Below, in pieces: positions 25,387 through 37,961 of a stretch of 64,000 nt of DNA. Below the pieces are notes generated by a model, which worked only from the letters and a program-made list of their open reading frames with translations, was not told the origin of the DNA and did not search any database. Each line of letters begins with the position of its first letter. The stretch's first letter is position 1. A program made the translations under genes and the position numbers. Source of the DNA: Cucumis sativus (lineage: Eukaryota > Streptophyta > Magnoliopsida > Cucurbitales > Cucurbitaceae); assembly GCF_000004075.3 (NCBI RefSeq), contig NC_026658.2:25904075-25968074 (forward strand), read 5' to 3'.

Positions 25387-27379
25387 CTTGTAATTTCAAC
25401 TTCAACAACCAACAAAATCCCTGTTTTTCAACACTTTTTTGCTACAGCAATATAAACCCAACCCCCCATACTAATTATTTGGAGGTTATTCATTTTAAGC
25501 CTTGCAAAACAAACATAGTTATCGCTTTGACCGAAGAAGTTAAGGATGAAATTAAGAGACGGTACGATCGAGAACGGAGACGAAGAAATATGTGCATGCT
25601 ATACGTGTCGTGGGGCGCAAGCGCGTAAAGATCGAAAAGCTGCTGATGATCAACTAAAAGATCAATATGAAGAATGTCAAGGGTTTTTCTTTTTCTTCTA
25701 TGATATGGTGGTTAGAAGAAGTTGATATTTAGGAGTATTTTAGTGGAAATGAATTGGATACTCCACATGGAATGGAGTTATGATTTTTGTTTTAGCTTCT
25801 TCGTGTATGTGAATAATTAAGAAAGGTGATGGGTTATATGGGTGTACAGTTTTAATAATCTGTGCATTGTTTCCTCACAGTACAATACATGTCATTAATA
25901 TAGCTCTTTTTTAAACAAAAAAAATTATATACATATATATATATATATTATACAAAAGTGGAGTATTATTATATATACTTATATATTGGTGATATCCTCT
26001 TTTTAATTTTTTGGGTTTCTATCTCTTTGAGTTTTCATATACTGTAATATAGAGATTATAACACAGTAAATTGGGTGTGACAGAACAGAACTATATGGTT
26101 GCCTTATCTATAACCATTAACCAACTATGGAGTTTTTAATTGGTAAAGTTTTCTTTTTCATTTGCAACATTTAAACTACGATCACTAGATCTTTCACACG
26201 CATCGATCTCAATTGACATGAAAAATTACAAACTAAAGGAGATAATTATTGTTTGAAAAATTACATTTTCGATCATCTAAGTTAACCGTTTTATCATATG
26301 GTACGTCACTATTGTTTGGTTATTATAATTATTATATTTAAATTACATTTAAATGGTAAAATAACGAATATGTTTAAATTCAAACACTAACATTTTCTGC
26401 ACTATAGTTATCTTTATGAATAATTTGATTGATAATTATTCTGTTTTAATTAATTTAATTTATATTCAAACACTCAATCTAACACTAGTCATTTTGATGA
26501 ATTTTTTTAGTGAAAACTAATTCATTAATTTAAAATTTATAAATAATTTATGTAAATTAATAGGTCTTTTTTTTCTTTTAAAATAACAAAATGGACGATG
26601 AACTATTGCAAGAACTTAGGACATGGGGACAAGGAAGCTTGGCAAACATTGCCTCCTAAATGTATATATGTATTCAACATATATCAATAGTTGTCACTCG
26701 TTGATTGCCTCCTATGCATATCAACAATGCATGTAGTTTTTTTTCTCTTTATTTACTTTCTCATACCCCTCGTTCTCTCTTTCTCTTTCTTTTTTATCTA
26801 CTTCGACATGCACGACTCCCTCTTCCGAAATTCATCAACCTACTAAACAAAAAAATTAAAGTTTAGAGTTTATGTTCAACTGTATTAATAACAATGATTA
26901 AGTTAATAATCCACTATATGAGCACTTTCTAAGTGTTTGTAAACTTTTTTGAACAAATATTGATTAGTTGTAAAAGTTTGGATTTTGTGAATTTGGTGGA
27001 AAAATGAAGAAACTAATAGTTTGTACATATTTATTAACATTATCAAATTCATCAATTAAAGAGGTTTAATTCAGTTATATGACTACTGCATTGATTAGTC
27101 CTCTTTTTCCAAATCTTTTAGTTCATCATAACCAACAATAATCAGTACACATAACAGTAATTTAACTAAATCTAAGGTTGATTGAAATTAAACGAAATTA
27201 GAAGCAAACATAATCAGTAAATTAGTAATAACAATAGAAGGAATATACAATTAATAATTAATTAGAGAGCTTTTTAGATATCTATACATTTAGCTCTACG
27301 AATAACACCTTTAGCAAATTGCAAATTACAGTTAGAATCAATGGGTAGAGACTCCCTGAAGATCCCCAACCCCATGGTT
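25387..27379. other. KNOX 3' UTR and intergenic region
   Basis: The first 500 bp or so should be KNOX 3' UTR; the ORF at 25383-25628 lies inside it and has no family likeness. The rest, up to the convergent small gene, is AT-rich with an AT microsatellite near 25930. No gene seen. Confidence 0.6.
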
Positions 27380-27739
27380 TCAAAATCGCATGAGATTTAC
27401 GTGCGGTGGTGACGCCGGCAATCTCGAAGTGAAATCCCTAATTGGGAACTCGTCGTCATATCGAAGTTGTTCGTCCTCGAAATTAAGGGCATAGCTGGAA
27501 GGGTCGTATCGAAAATCAGTGGAGTGATGGTAGCGTCGGCGACTCGGCCAGCTGATCCGAGCGACAAGACTCCGGCACATTCCACGGAGCTCCGGGAGGT
27601 CAGAGGTCATTGATTTGAGAGCAGGAGATGTTGGAGAAGAAGGGTTATCGTGTAATTCGGGATCGTGATCGGGGCGGAAACAAGAGATTGGGGATTTGAG
27701 CTTGTGGGTGAAGGAAAATGGATTGTAGTGGTTGAACAT
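27380..27739 (-). CDS. Small intronless plant protein of unknown function, 119 aa
   Basis: Single exon from ATG 27739 to a stop at 27380. Features: a Pro/Ser-rich segment (residues 28-42), a Leu/Arg helix-like stretch LPELRGMCRSLVARISWPSRRR (about 48-69), then RYDPSSYALNFEDE (77-90) and DDEFPIRDFTSRLPASPP (95-112). The YDPSSYALNF and F..R.F.SRLPASP blocks are of the kind shared by small uncharacterised eudicot proteins; function is unknown. No signal peptide or membrane segment. The promoter is supported by a TATA box about 100 bp upstream of the ATG and a nearby CCAAT. It is convergent with the KNOX gene. From memory, small genes of this type adjoin KNAT3/4/5 in Arabidopsis; not checked. The 62-codon ORF in another frame here is a shadow. 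Confidence 0.75.
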   Translation of the reverse strand: MFNHYNPFSFTHKLKSPISCFRPDHDPELHDNPSSPTSPALKSMTSDLPELRGMCRSLVARISWPSRRRYHHSTDFRYDPSSYALNFEDEQLRYDDEFPIRDFTSRLPASPPHVNLMRF

Positions 27740-27831
27740 GGTGACGAAGATGGGAAGTTTTGTAATGAAAAATGGATGAGAGGTGAGAGTTAAGCAGTGA
27801 TGATGGAAATGGGGGAGAGAAATAGAAGAGA

Positions 27832-27839
27832 TATTTATA
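27832..27839 (-). promoter_or_regulatory. TATA box of the small gene at 27380-27739
   Basis: TATAAATA on the minus strand, with CCAATAAT about 10 bp further upstream (27843-27851). It lies about 95 bp upstream of the ATG, giving a leader of roughly 60 bp. Confidence 0.7.
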
Positions 27840-30800
27840 GAGAATTATTGGGAGAAAAATAAGAAGAGGAGTGAAGAAGGGAAGGGGACAGATAAGAGTG
27901 AGAGAGAGAGAGAGAGAAGAGATAATTGCGGCAGTTGGCTGTGGAAGGAGCGGGGAAAGCGTGGGAAAAGAGTAGCATTGTTTTCATTTTTAATTTAACC
28001 CTTTTCTAATAAAAGATAAATTATTTTACAAACTAATTTTAAATATAATAAAATATGATAGTTCCCGGACCAAGGTAAACTACTATCTATTTGAACGAAT
28101 TTAATATTTTTTCATTTTTCAACTTTATGCTTTTGTAATATATTAAAATAATATTTATGTTAGTATTTAGCCTAGCGGTCAAGTTATCATCCAAACTTTT
28201 TAGTTAATGATGTTTAGAATAACTCGTAACTCAATATGTTGAGAAGTAAAACGATTGCTAATTAGTTAACAAGAAAAGAAAATGACATCAATGTTCATTA
28301 TTACTGTAGGTTAATTTGACACGACACATTACAAAGGTAATACAAAAGCATTGCTGGTTAACATAATTAGAAGTTTAATTTTGATTGATTAAAATTATAA
28401 AATATATGAAATTTGGAAGAATGTGTCAATTGATACAATATTTGAATTACTAGTTAAATTTTCAAAGTACTTTACCTTATTTTAATCCCACATTTCATTA
28501 AACCATAGGCACATTATCTTTTCAATTGAGAATATCAATTAAGGGACAATGGATGCAGCCAAACACAGTTCCCAATTCTTCAGCACAACCACAAGCTTTT
28601 TTCTTTGAATAATACAAATACAATGCATCAATGACCAAAAACCAATTAAATTTGGAATTGAGAACTATTCTTTGTTTCTCTGTACAGGAAAAAAAAAGCA
28701 TAGATCCATGTAAGTTTGAGATATGATAATTTAAACTTAAACTTATATCAACTTAATTTTGAACATTTAAAAGTATAGTAATTTATGTCTCGTTTGGTTT
28801 GCACAATTGGTTGTATGAGATTTTTAATTTTATCAAATATATCGCAATCTTTCGTAAACAAAAATGGATTAGAATTTCAACGGAGAATTCTTTCATAAAT
28901 TATCCATGCATTGATTTCATTTGCTCATCATGTTATTTAAAAGAAGATTGCCTACCTATAAGAATTGTTTCATTAACATCCATTACAATTCAATAATTGA
29001 TTCGCTCATTACAATTTAGAAGTTTAATTGAAGTAAAGTTCTAACAAAATTAAACGAAAGGTAAATCAATACATTTAAGAAAGTTGATAATTAAAATTAA
29101 TAGAAAAAACTATCTTATCGGTCCACAAGTTCTAATAGATAAGTGTTCTTTGACCATCGATTTTAAAAATAGACATTTTTAGTCACCAAATTTACAACAA
29201 TAGACCCATTTGGTTATTTTGTTTTCATCATGTCCATTTTTATTCCATGAATTTTAAAAAATAGGTTCATAAGACTCAAACTATTTTATGTTTGATTTTA
29301 AAAAAATTAATTACATGATAATTAAAAATTTAAAAAGTTACAGTTTCACACCTCATATGAATTTTAGAAGCTAATTTTTCTAATTTAATATGTTAAATAA
29401 TTAAAATAAAAATATAAAGTTATTTGAGGGGCTTTTAAACTTACTTTTAAAATCTCAATGACTAAAAAATAGTACATTTTGAAAATTCATAGATTAAATT
29501 AGTCTGTTCTTATAAAACGCAAGCACCGAACTCACATATAACTTTTTCTAATTAAATTTAATAAAGCTAAATTTATATATTTTTATTATATATATAAAAC
29601 ACTTACAAAAATGACAAATAAATTATAATAATAAAGTGTATAACACGATTACTTGATTATTTGTGAAAATGACAAAAACAAAGTCCAAACCGAACATATA
29701 AAAGCTTGAATTTGATTGATTTTTTCATATATGTACAAAATACCTAAACTAATTTGTTATCGAGTACAATTTTTCTATAAAAAAATATATAGATACTTAC
29801 ATTACTTTTGGAATTGAATGAGTGTATGTGGCCTCCAGTGGTCACTTCCATAGGGATCTCTGCCACAGCCACCCGCCATAGAATCCAACGACTATTTTCA
29901 AACTCTCCACCAATTAGAATATGACACGACTTTCCTTTTCCTTTTTTCTTCTTTAAGTCTATTTTAGTTGTTTATTAATTCTGTAGCGCACGTGACCAAC
30001 ACCACCTGCCGACCATTTTGGTTCATTCGCCACTTGACCACTTGAAGGTCCCTTCACCTTCATCTCCGCAACTAACAAAAACACATTTCTCAATTTCTTT
30101 TATTATTTTACACTCACTGAAATTTATTTTAATGTATAGTAATCGCATTAATGTCGCAAAAGGTTCGTGAATCTAAATTCAAGGATCCTATACTGACACA
30201 CAGACTCGTGTGGTCTTTTTGAAAATTTAGAACAATGTAATATGTGGTCTAAACTCTTAACTATACTCCAGAAGAGTGTTAATGAAATTAAGACTAACTC
30301 GTACTATAGTACTCGTACTGTGTTATAGTAAATATATTTAAAAGTCCTCAACTAGTTATAATATATATTGTTTACAAAACTATCATTTTTACTGTTTTAC
30401 ATTCATTGTTTTTTTTTCTAGTTGTTACTGATGTTTACCATTTCATTATCAAAATAAAAACCGTGTGTATCTCAAATACATGTTATTCTAATCCAAATTG
30501 AAACAGTAACTTATGATTATAATAATTCACTACTTGCCACAAATGTCTTCTAAAACGTGAGCTTCAACATATATAGTTTCGTTATTCCACTTTTAGAGAT
30601 ATTTTATTCACGTTTACGAATCAAACAATGTGCTAGTAAATGGTAAGTTAATAGTTATAAATTGGTTGATGTTTTTGGATTTTGTTTTGTTTTTGAAAGA
30701 GTATGTCTTAGCTCAAGTGAGCAATGTAGATTAGGTACCCACTATACACCATTTTATTAATTCTTCCTTTTACTTTACTTTAGTTTGGAATTTTGAACAA

Positions 30801-31046
30801 CAATGTGATAAAAAAAAAAAAAGTAAAAGAAGATAAATCGCTAATCCAAATTGAATTGGGTTGGGTTCCCTCGTTTAAATTTTGAGTAATACTAAACAAT
30901 AATAAAGAACATGTCTGCACTTTTTTTTTTTCCTTTTTTGTTTTCTTAATATATATATATTTTTAAATTAGATTTTTCTAACTCTTTTTTCTAATTACTG
31001 CCTTATCTGTTTTTGGATAGTTGCAAATTTAGTAACTACATTCAAA

Positions 31047-31243
31047 ATAATTAAGTATATAACAACATTTTAAAAAAATTGCAAATATAACAATATTTGT
31101 CAAATTCTATCAATAATAGAGTATATCACTGATAGATCATGTTGTAAAAATTGGTCTATCACCGATAGATCATACAGGTCTATCAATGATAATTTTGCTA
31201 TATTTGCAATTTTTTTAAATGTTGCTATATATTTAATTATTAT
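31047..31243. mobile_element. MITE with about 48 bp terminal inverted repeats, copy 1
   Basis: The left end AATAATTAAGTATATAACAA continuing to ATTGCAAATATAACAA pairs with the right end TTGCTATATTTGCAATTTTT continuing to TATATTTAATTATT, with only a few mismatches over about 48 bp. The centre holds repeated CTATC..GATAG half-palindromes (for example CTATCACCGATAG). About 197 bp and non-coding, so a foldback non-autonomous element. Best preserved copy in the window. Confidence 0.8.
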
Positions 31244-31325
31244 TCCTCAAATAGTAATTTACTATAATTAGAGAAATCGCAATGAATGACTATTTTAGCA
31301 ATAATAATGAAGGATACAGTAACAT

Positions 31326-31470
31326 TTTAAAAAAATTGCAAATATAGCAAAATTATCACTAACAGACTTGTATCGCTGATAGACTTCATATGATATATCA
31401 GTGACAGACTTATCGACTTATATCATTGATAGATTTTGACAAATTTTGCTATATTTGCAATTTTTTCTTA
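31326..31470. mobile_element. MITE of the same family, copy 2
   Basis: AAAAAAATTGCAAATATAGC at the left and GCTATATTTGCAATTTTTT at the right are inverted repeats. The centre has GACTTGTATCGCTGATAGAC and related half-palindromes. It lies 83 bp after copy 1 and about 100 bp before the neurochondrin TATA box. Confidence 0.75.
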
Positions 31471-31569
31471 TAATTACCCTTTCTCTTTCTTTATTTCTTT
31501 ATTTCTTTCCCTTTTTTTTCTTTTTTTTTAATATTCTGCGGTCCACTTTATATAACAGATCGGCCCAAG

Positions 31570-31577
31570 TATAAATA
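31570..31577 (+). promoter_or_regulatory. TATA box of the neurochondrin-family gene
   Basis: TATAAATA preceded by CGGCCCAAG and followed by TTGGCC and TGGGCTT, site II-type motifs usual for broadly expressed genes. A start near 31600 gives a leader of about 230 nt before the ATG at 31830. Confidence 0.65.
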
Positions 31578-31653
31578 ATTGGCCTTTGCAATAGTCTGCT
31601 ACTTCCTGGGCTTCTGAATTGGAGGCGGGAAGGGGAGCCCTCTCGAAGCATCC

Positions 31654-31771
31654 ATGGCCGAATTTCATTTCTCTTCTACAATTTTAAACAATGCTTGGAA
31701 GCCATAACCTCAAACAAGCATCATCAGGAGCGAGAGAGAGAAGCAAGACGAAGCGAAGAAAAGCTTTCTGA
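31654..31771 (+). promoter_or_regulatory. Two overlapping uORFs in the neurochondrin leader
   Basis: uORF A, 31654-31707, starts in the context TCCATGG and encodes 17 codons (MAEFHFSS...). uORF B, 31691-31771, encodes 26 codons (MLGSHNLK..., basic). They overlap in different frames and both end before the main ATG at 31830. They are in the mRNA if transcription starts just after the TATA box. Confidence 0.5.
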
Positions 31772-31829
31772 ATCATCTTCTTGGTTCGACTTTTCAAGTT
31801 CATTCTCCTGTATCCGCTTCTCCGATTTC

Positions 31830-34800
31830 ATGGCGAGTATCTTCCTCTTTTCTTTCTCTCTCTCTTTTTTTTTTTACTTGTACGAACTGCATTTCGTAGC
31901 ATTCTCATTGTATGTATATTTCTTCTTGTTTTACTATTTTGTAGGAGTTACAACAGGAGCAAACTCCGTCGGTATCCATAGAAGATTGCTTGAAGCTCCT
32001 GAAGGGAGAGAAAGATGAGCAGCGTCTTGCTGGCCTCTTCTTAGTTACTAAAATTTGCAAGGTGGATGACCTTGCCTCGCTTTCTAGAGTTTATAATGCC
32101 GTTGGATCGAAGTTTCTTGATCGACTTCTGAGAACTGGTATGTTTCTTAATACTTCGTGATCACTTAAACTTGTTAGTTGAACTTGAACAGTTTGAGGCT
32201 TATATGCTTCTTTTGATGTTTAGACTCTGAAACCGTGTTTAAAACTTCTAGGCATGGGTAAAGGAACTGTTAGTGGACCTGGAGAAGATAATCGCGATGC
32301 GTATTTGCAACTGTCTGTTAGGATTCTGGCAGCGTTTTGTCATGTTCCTGAGATCGCTGCTTCAGAAGAAATGATCTCGAAGACTCCACTGATATTGGAA
32401 ACCCTATCCAACCAGTGCGTTCGCTATCAGTAAACTCTTTCTTGGTTACATTTCTACTTTAGTCAGTTTATTATGAGTACGGTATTAGAACGACGAGTAT
32501 CTCTGAGAGACCGAGGTGATTTTGAACGACAATGCGTCACAATGGAATTAGAAAAAGAAAATCGTTTGTGCACTTGTTTTCTTTTCGTATTCACCTGTAT
32601 TCTTCTTGTTCCTTTGAGTATTGGTGTTTTGTTGAGGACGTTTAGAGATTGATCTTAATGCATACTTTAGATTTGCTGTCCGAGTACCTACTCAACCATC
32701 TTTCAGATTTCAATACATAAATTTATTTATATTATTAATTCATTCTTGAATTTACTTGTGCTCTGGTATTTAGGTTCTTACCATCAAGAAATGACTAATT
32801 GCATCAAGGACTGGATTTTTTGAATTGCTATTTAGATCATGCTTTCTCTTCCTTTCCAATCCCTTTCATCGTTGTTTCTTTTGTTGTTTATGCAAGGTCA
32901 GGATTTTCTGTTTTGGAGGAGTGTCTTGAATTTTTGTATCTAGTATCAACTGCATCTGATGCTGGAGTGACGACTCTGTATGAATCTGGTAGCCTGAAGA
33001 TTATAGCTTCTTGGATGTCGACAATGCCAGATGGTAACACTTCTCATTGTTTGTTGAATCTCATTGATGACCTTGTTGTGGGCTGTTGATCACTCAATAT
33101 CTCAGTATAAGCTTTTGCATACAGGTTCTCAGCTGATGAAGATTTCCATACAGCTTGTTCAATTGATCATTAGTAAGATTTCTCTGGACACTATCATCAT
33201 CAACGCTTTGCCTGACCTATCAGATATTGTGAGTTAAATTTTATGTATGTTCTAGTTACTATCTATTAGGTTAGGACATCTCACTCGTTTTGGTTCATTT
33301 TCAGTCAAATTCTTGTAGGGAGACACGAAAATTCTATTCCCCCCATAATTGAGTAAATATTATCCAATTAGGTTGTCGCTATTGCGAGGCAATTTGGATT
33401 GGCACATGATGCTATGAAGTTTGAAGCCCTTCGCCTGCTTTCTGCCATCCTGTCTTCAAATTTGGTATGCAATTAATGGTTCTAATAGGGAATATTACTT
33501 TAGTAGTTTTATTGCCTAGCTTTGACTGATGCATAACTTTTTAGGTTGATATACATTCTTTTTAGTTTTATTGTCGTCCTTTCTACCTTTTAAGTCATGT
33601 TAATTCATAATCATGTTTTGCAAATGGCGTTTCATTTTCAGACACCACTTTATGATACCCTTCGTCAAGTGCCCTCCAATGTTTGGGCAAAACATATGCG
33701 TGATGGAGTTTCAGCTATTCTTCATAACCGCACAGGTATCCTAAGCTGCAATTTCTTCAATGTAAAACTCCTCCTTTTCCATGTCTGGCAATCATTGTGT
33801 AGCTATATTGTTTTTCCTATGTTGCTTGCTATTAATCAATTTGGCTCTAAAATGCCATATTATCAATCTTCTACTTAGCTTGACTATAATGTATTTGACA
33901 TATAGTCAAATTGTTGGATGTTGATTATTTTTGGTGTTTGCAATCTACAAGTTTATTTGATTGATTATGAAAGCTGCAGCAATCCTATGTTCTTAGACTG
34001 GTGAAACTTGGTATCTGAGTTGGTATAGAAGGAGACATGAAATATAGTTAAAGGATATTTGCAATTTAGCCTTTTTCTAGTTTCTTTTGGGGTGAAGATA
34101 AAATGAAGTGTATGTTAGGTCCTGGATACTGTATATGTTGGAAGGCCACCCTTTTTTCTTTAAACTTATTACAGTGCATCAATTTAGATGATCATTCATA
34201 TTTAGCACTTTATAAGGTGAAATTTTATTTTCTTTCTATTGGGATTTAAATGTTCATTTGCTCTTGTAATGGAAAAGTGAAAAATTGGAGGCAAATATTT
34301 CAAGTATATTCTGTTTTTTGAAGCTTGTTTTGTAGTTGTGTCCAGGAAGATGTTTGAGTTTCTAACTTAATTGAATCTCTTGCTTTGCTGTCCAATGTTC
34401 AGCACCTGCTGAAAAGCTTCAGGCTCTTATTTTGGCCGAGTCAATGGTGTCTATTGTAGGAGAAGGTTGGCTGATAGGTGAAATAGAATTACCTGATGTT
34501 CAAGACGCTATTCCATCGGACAGGTATTCAGTGATTGCTACCAGTAATGATGCTTTATTTATTAACTTCTCGTATATAATTTTCATTTTTCTCTTCTATC
34601 TTGATCTCAGATGTCTAATACTTGTCTTAGAGCAGTCAAGGGTTGAGATTGCTGTGATGCTGAATGAACTGGCCTATATGAAATATGAAGCTTCCAAGAA
34701 TTCCTCCTTGAAGGAAGATATCATCTTAAAGCAGCGCAATGTAGCTACTGCCTTCTCTTTGGTGGAAAAGATAATTAAGTTAATATCAAATGTCGAAGAA

Positions 34801-37800
34801 GACCAAGGTAAATGACTAATTTGATGTCAATTATTTGCTAGGTCTTGAATTTTATTTATTGGCATTGAGATTGGTAGGCCCAGATTTCAAAAGTTTAGAA
34901 GGATCAATCCTGATGATTGGGGGGGGTGGTGAAGTATAGTTTCGACTCATTATTTTTTGTTAGTTAGAGAAAGGGTGCGATGGTGCTCGATGATATGAGA
35001 AAGGATAAATCCGTAGGCATTCTCTATGTTTCTAATCGTTGGTTTAAGATTTTTTTCCCCATTTATAGCTTACTTCATAGAATATATTGGATAATTAATT
35101 AATTGTGATGATAAATGTATAGCTAGATGATTACTTTAAGGGTGTATAAAGGAAATTGGTGACTTAACTAACCAACTATACAAATGAGTTTTATATTTTC
35201 TTAAAATTTTACAGTTATCAATTTTATATTATTCTTGAGTTAAGTTAGATTATGTACAAGATTGAAGTTTGCTCTAGAAAAGAAGAGAGTTCGGAAATGT
35301 CTTGGTAGATCTTTTTTGACACAAAATTATTATTATTATTATTATTATTTTTCAAAATATGATCAATCAAATAGAATTACATAAAACTTGAAGATGGTTG
35401 AAGCTTGGAGTCATGGACATAAATGTTGCTTGATGTGTTTGTGAAATAGTTGGTCTTTCTGTGACCCTTTTGGGGCTTTACATGGTTGAATTACTAACCT
35501 CTTGATATTGCTATTGCTTTGTGGCTTGTCTTATCTTGTTTGGACTGATTTTAAGATCCGTCCATTTGAAACAGACATTTTTATTAACGTTGTTATGATG
35601 TTGTAATCCAATGTTGACCTTTCGCTAATATGTTCGGCAATGCCAAGTTATTTTCTTTTTAATTATTTCACAATCTAATAATTTCCTGAATACCTGGAGA
35701 ATTTATTTGTAGGGGATCTTATCAGTGAAAACACACTGATGAAAGTGATTAGAGGCCTTAATGAGACTACTGGGGTTGTGCTAGAATATTTGCAAGATGC
35801 AAAGGTAATTATGGAAAAAATTATAGTTGTAGTAGGATATGGGGATACTGTTCCTTATTTAAGATTGTGATTTATGATTATTCAGGAGCATGGACAAAGA
35901 AAAGGAGATGACATTTTAGCATCTGTACGGGTTATTGGGAGGTAATATATTCTATATTTGTTTGAAATCCTTTGTGAGAGTAGAGTATTTCCAATTTTTA
36001 AAACAACAAGAAAACGGTTTTGAATGAATTTCTTTTAACTGTTTAATATATTGAAATGCCCCTTGTTTATCCTTTTTATGAATATCTATTTTGTAAGAAG
36101 CATAGAACGGAAAATTTGAGCTAGTCTGCATATTCTTTGATCCTAGATATATAGAAGAAAAAGAATGTAGCAAATCTTCAAGGTCTTTTGCCTTTGCTGT
36201 GTAATTGCTTGATAATTGAGGAGTGTCTAGGTGCAATGGTACCAACTATCTAAGACTGTCGAAGTAATATGAAATGTGAATTTTCTTCTTTCAGTTAGTA
36301 TAACATGTGGGTACTCAAACTAGACTAGGATTCTATTTGTACATGGATTGCCTCTGGTTAACATTATTTTCTCTTTTATTTCAGTTTTCTTGCACAAACC
36401 CCTGATGCATGGGCAGAAAGAGTTACGGAACTCTTGGACTATATGCTCTCTGTTGAAGGTGAAGATGAACAGAGGTTTGTCAGTGCCTTTATTGTACGAA
36501 TTCAGTATTTATTGTACGAATCTAAAGAACCTGAATTCCATTTCTATATTTACAAACGGCAGCCCCTTCAACTCTGTGTGCTTCTTGCTTCCCATGCTAT
36601 GCCAAATTACGATGAATGTTGAAGGATGTAAGACGTTGGTTTCTTCCAGAGGTCTTGCAGCTGTAAGTGATTGCCATATGGAATTGGCTTTTATATAAGT
36701 GGTCTTGTGAACTCTGAAACTTTCTATTTATTACTTTTGCCAGACTGAAGTTCTTAATCATTGAGCATTTGGGTCTGCACACAGGTTGTGAAATGCCTTG
36801 TAAATTTGATTGACCAACACGGTGGCTGGATTGACAATGATGGATCCATCTTCTTGGCTTGTGATACAATCTTGAATGTGCTTCTGAAGGTACTCATCTA
36901 GCCATTTACTGTAGTATGAAATTCGGTTTATATTGTTTGTTTAAGATTTTGATTGGTTACCATTTGAGTTTCTATTTTTGGTTTTTGAAAATTGATCTTA
37001 TAATCACTAATTCCATCCTTTAAGTTTATTTGTTTTCTTGTCCACTTTCTACCAATGTTATTACTACATGTTCAATTTTTTACGTTGTAACAAGTCTATT
37101 TCGTATGTTGTCCACTTTCTAGAAAGAGCTTGGTGGGCTTCTATGTGGCGAATCATCTTTTATTCACCTGTTGGAAGCAATTGCAAATTCGACTGGTATT
37201 TTTCTTGATTTTTATTCTTTACATGTTGGGAATGTGCGTTAAATAAATAAATAAGTAAATTTAGATTATTTATTGTTATTGTTTATGATGGTTGTAGAGG
37301 ATTCGAGAGAGCTATCTGTTATCATGATGGGTGGCAGTATATGTGCCTTGATATTTGATTTCACATCGGAGAATGCTCTTCTAAGCAATCCTAATTTTGC
37401 CGATAAATCTCTGGATAAGTTATGCAGACTCTTTTCAAGAATCTTCATTTTGTCTCAACAGGTATGCTAAACATTATTACAAGTATTGTCGTTAAACTTT
37501 CAAATTTACAAGTCTATAGAAGGCCCAAGTTTTTTTTATTTTATTTTATATCTAAAAGGTTGTTAACGTTCCACATTTTCATTTAACTACAAGATATCAA
37601 TTTGAAGGAAAATGTAGTGAACTTATAATTTAACAACACTGCCGCTGAAGCTGAATATATAAAATTTTGAATTTCTCTGTTTTTTCAGAAGAGCATGAAC
37701 GACGATGAAATGGCACAGATGGATCTTCTCGAGATTATAACAGCAGGTTCCTGCTTTTCTATTTGAATCTCAGTATTGTACCATTTAAATCTTTTTCCCT

Positions 37801-37961
37801 CCTAAGCTAAAGCCTTTTTCTCTTTTAATTATTAAAACTTTGTTTTCTTCTTCTTTGCAAATTGCAACCATTGAAAGGATGCTTTAAATTTGATTTCAGG
37901 ATATTCTCGTTGGGGAGACAGATTCCCGCGTGTTCAAAAGGCAATTAGCAGGTTACGATAG
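31830..37961 (+). CDS. Neurochondrin-family protein
   Basis: Plant member of the neurochondrin family (ARM-like helical repeats; biochemical role in plants not established). Eighteen exons: 31830-31832, 31945-32137, 32252-32414, 32897-33033, 33125-33228, 33372-33464, 33642-33735, 34403-34523, 34611-34807, 35713-35804, 35886-35941, 36385-36474, 36563-36662, 36785-36889, 37123-37195, 37298-37461, 37689-37746 and 37900-37961. All phases agree and give 634 residues (about 618 recalled for the Arabidopsis homologue). Hallmarks: SIEDCLKLLKGEKDEQRLAG near the N-terminus, then RILAAFCHVPEIAASEEM and NSVCFLLPMLCQITM. Exon 1 is only the ATG, with a GC-AG first intron: every acceptor before ELQQEQ leaves phase 0, and no GT donor in exon 1 gives phase 0 with an intron of normal size. 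The resulting start, M-ELQQEQ, resembles the family's MEQQ start. Confidence 0.9.
36950..37120. repeat. Old MITE-like insertion in a neurochondrin intron
   Basis: Within intron 36890-37122. GGTTACCATTTGAGTTTCTA, GTTTTTGAAAATTGATC and GTCCACTTTCTACCAATG follow the order of a common plant foldback repeat, also seen reversed at 40790-40965. GTCCACTTTCTA occurs twice, the second copy directly at the 3' splice site, so the acceptor may derive from or abut the insertion. Confidence 0.4.

Larger units (their letters stand above)
27900..31560. other. Gene-free stretch between the small gene and neurochondrin
   Basis: AT-rich. A GA-repeat lies near 27896-27920 in the small gene's promoter flank. No coding exon was found. 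The sequence 29100-29480, with phrases such as TAGTCACCAAATTTACAACA, resembles that at 38640-38960 (TAGTTACTAAATTTATAAAA) and is probably a shared old repeat. Two inverted-repeat MITEs lie at 31047-31243 and 31326-31470. Confidence 0.5.

Noticed and set aside
25383..25628. 81-codon ORF after the KNOX stop
   Set aside because: Lies in the 3' UTR, overlaps the KNOX stop and has no recognisable domain.
28164..28190. tRNA box A-like TAGCCTAGCGGTCAAG
   Set aside because: No box B (GGTTCGANTCC) at the right spacing and no cloverleaf; possibly a very decayed SINE but not supportable.
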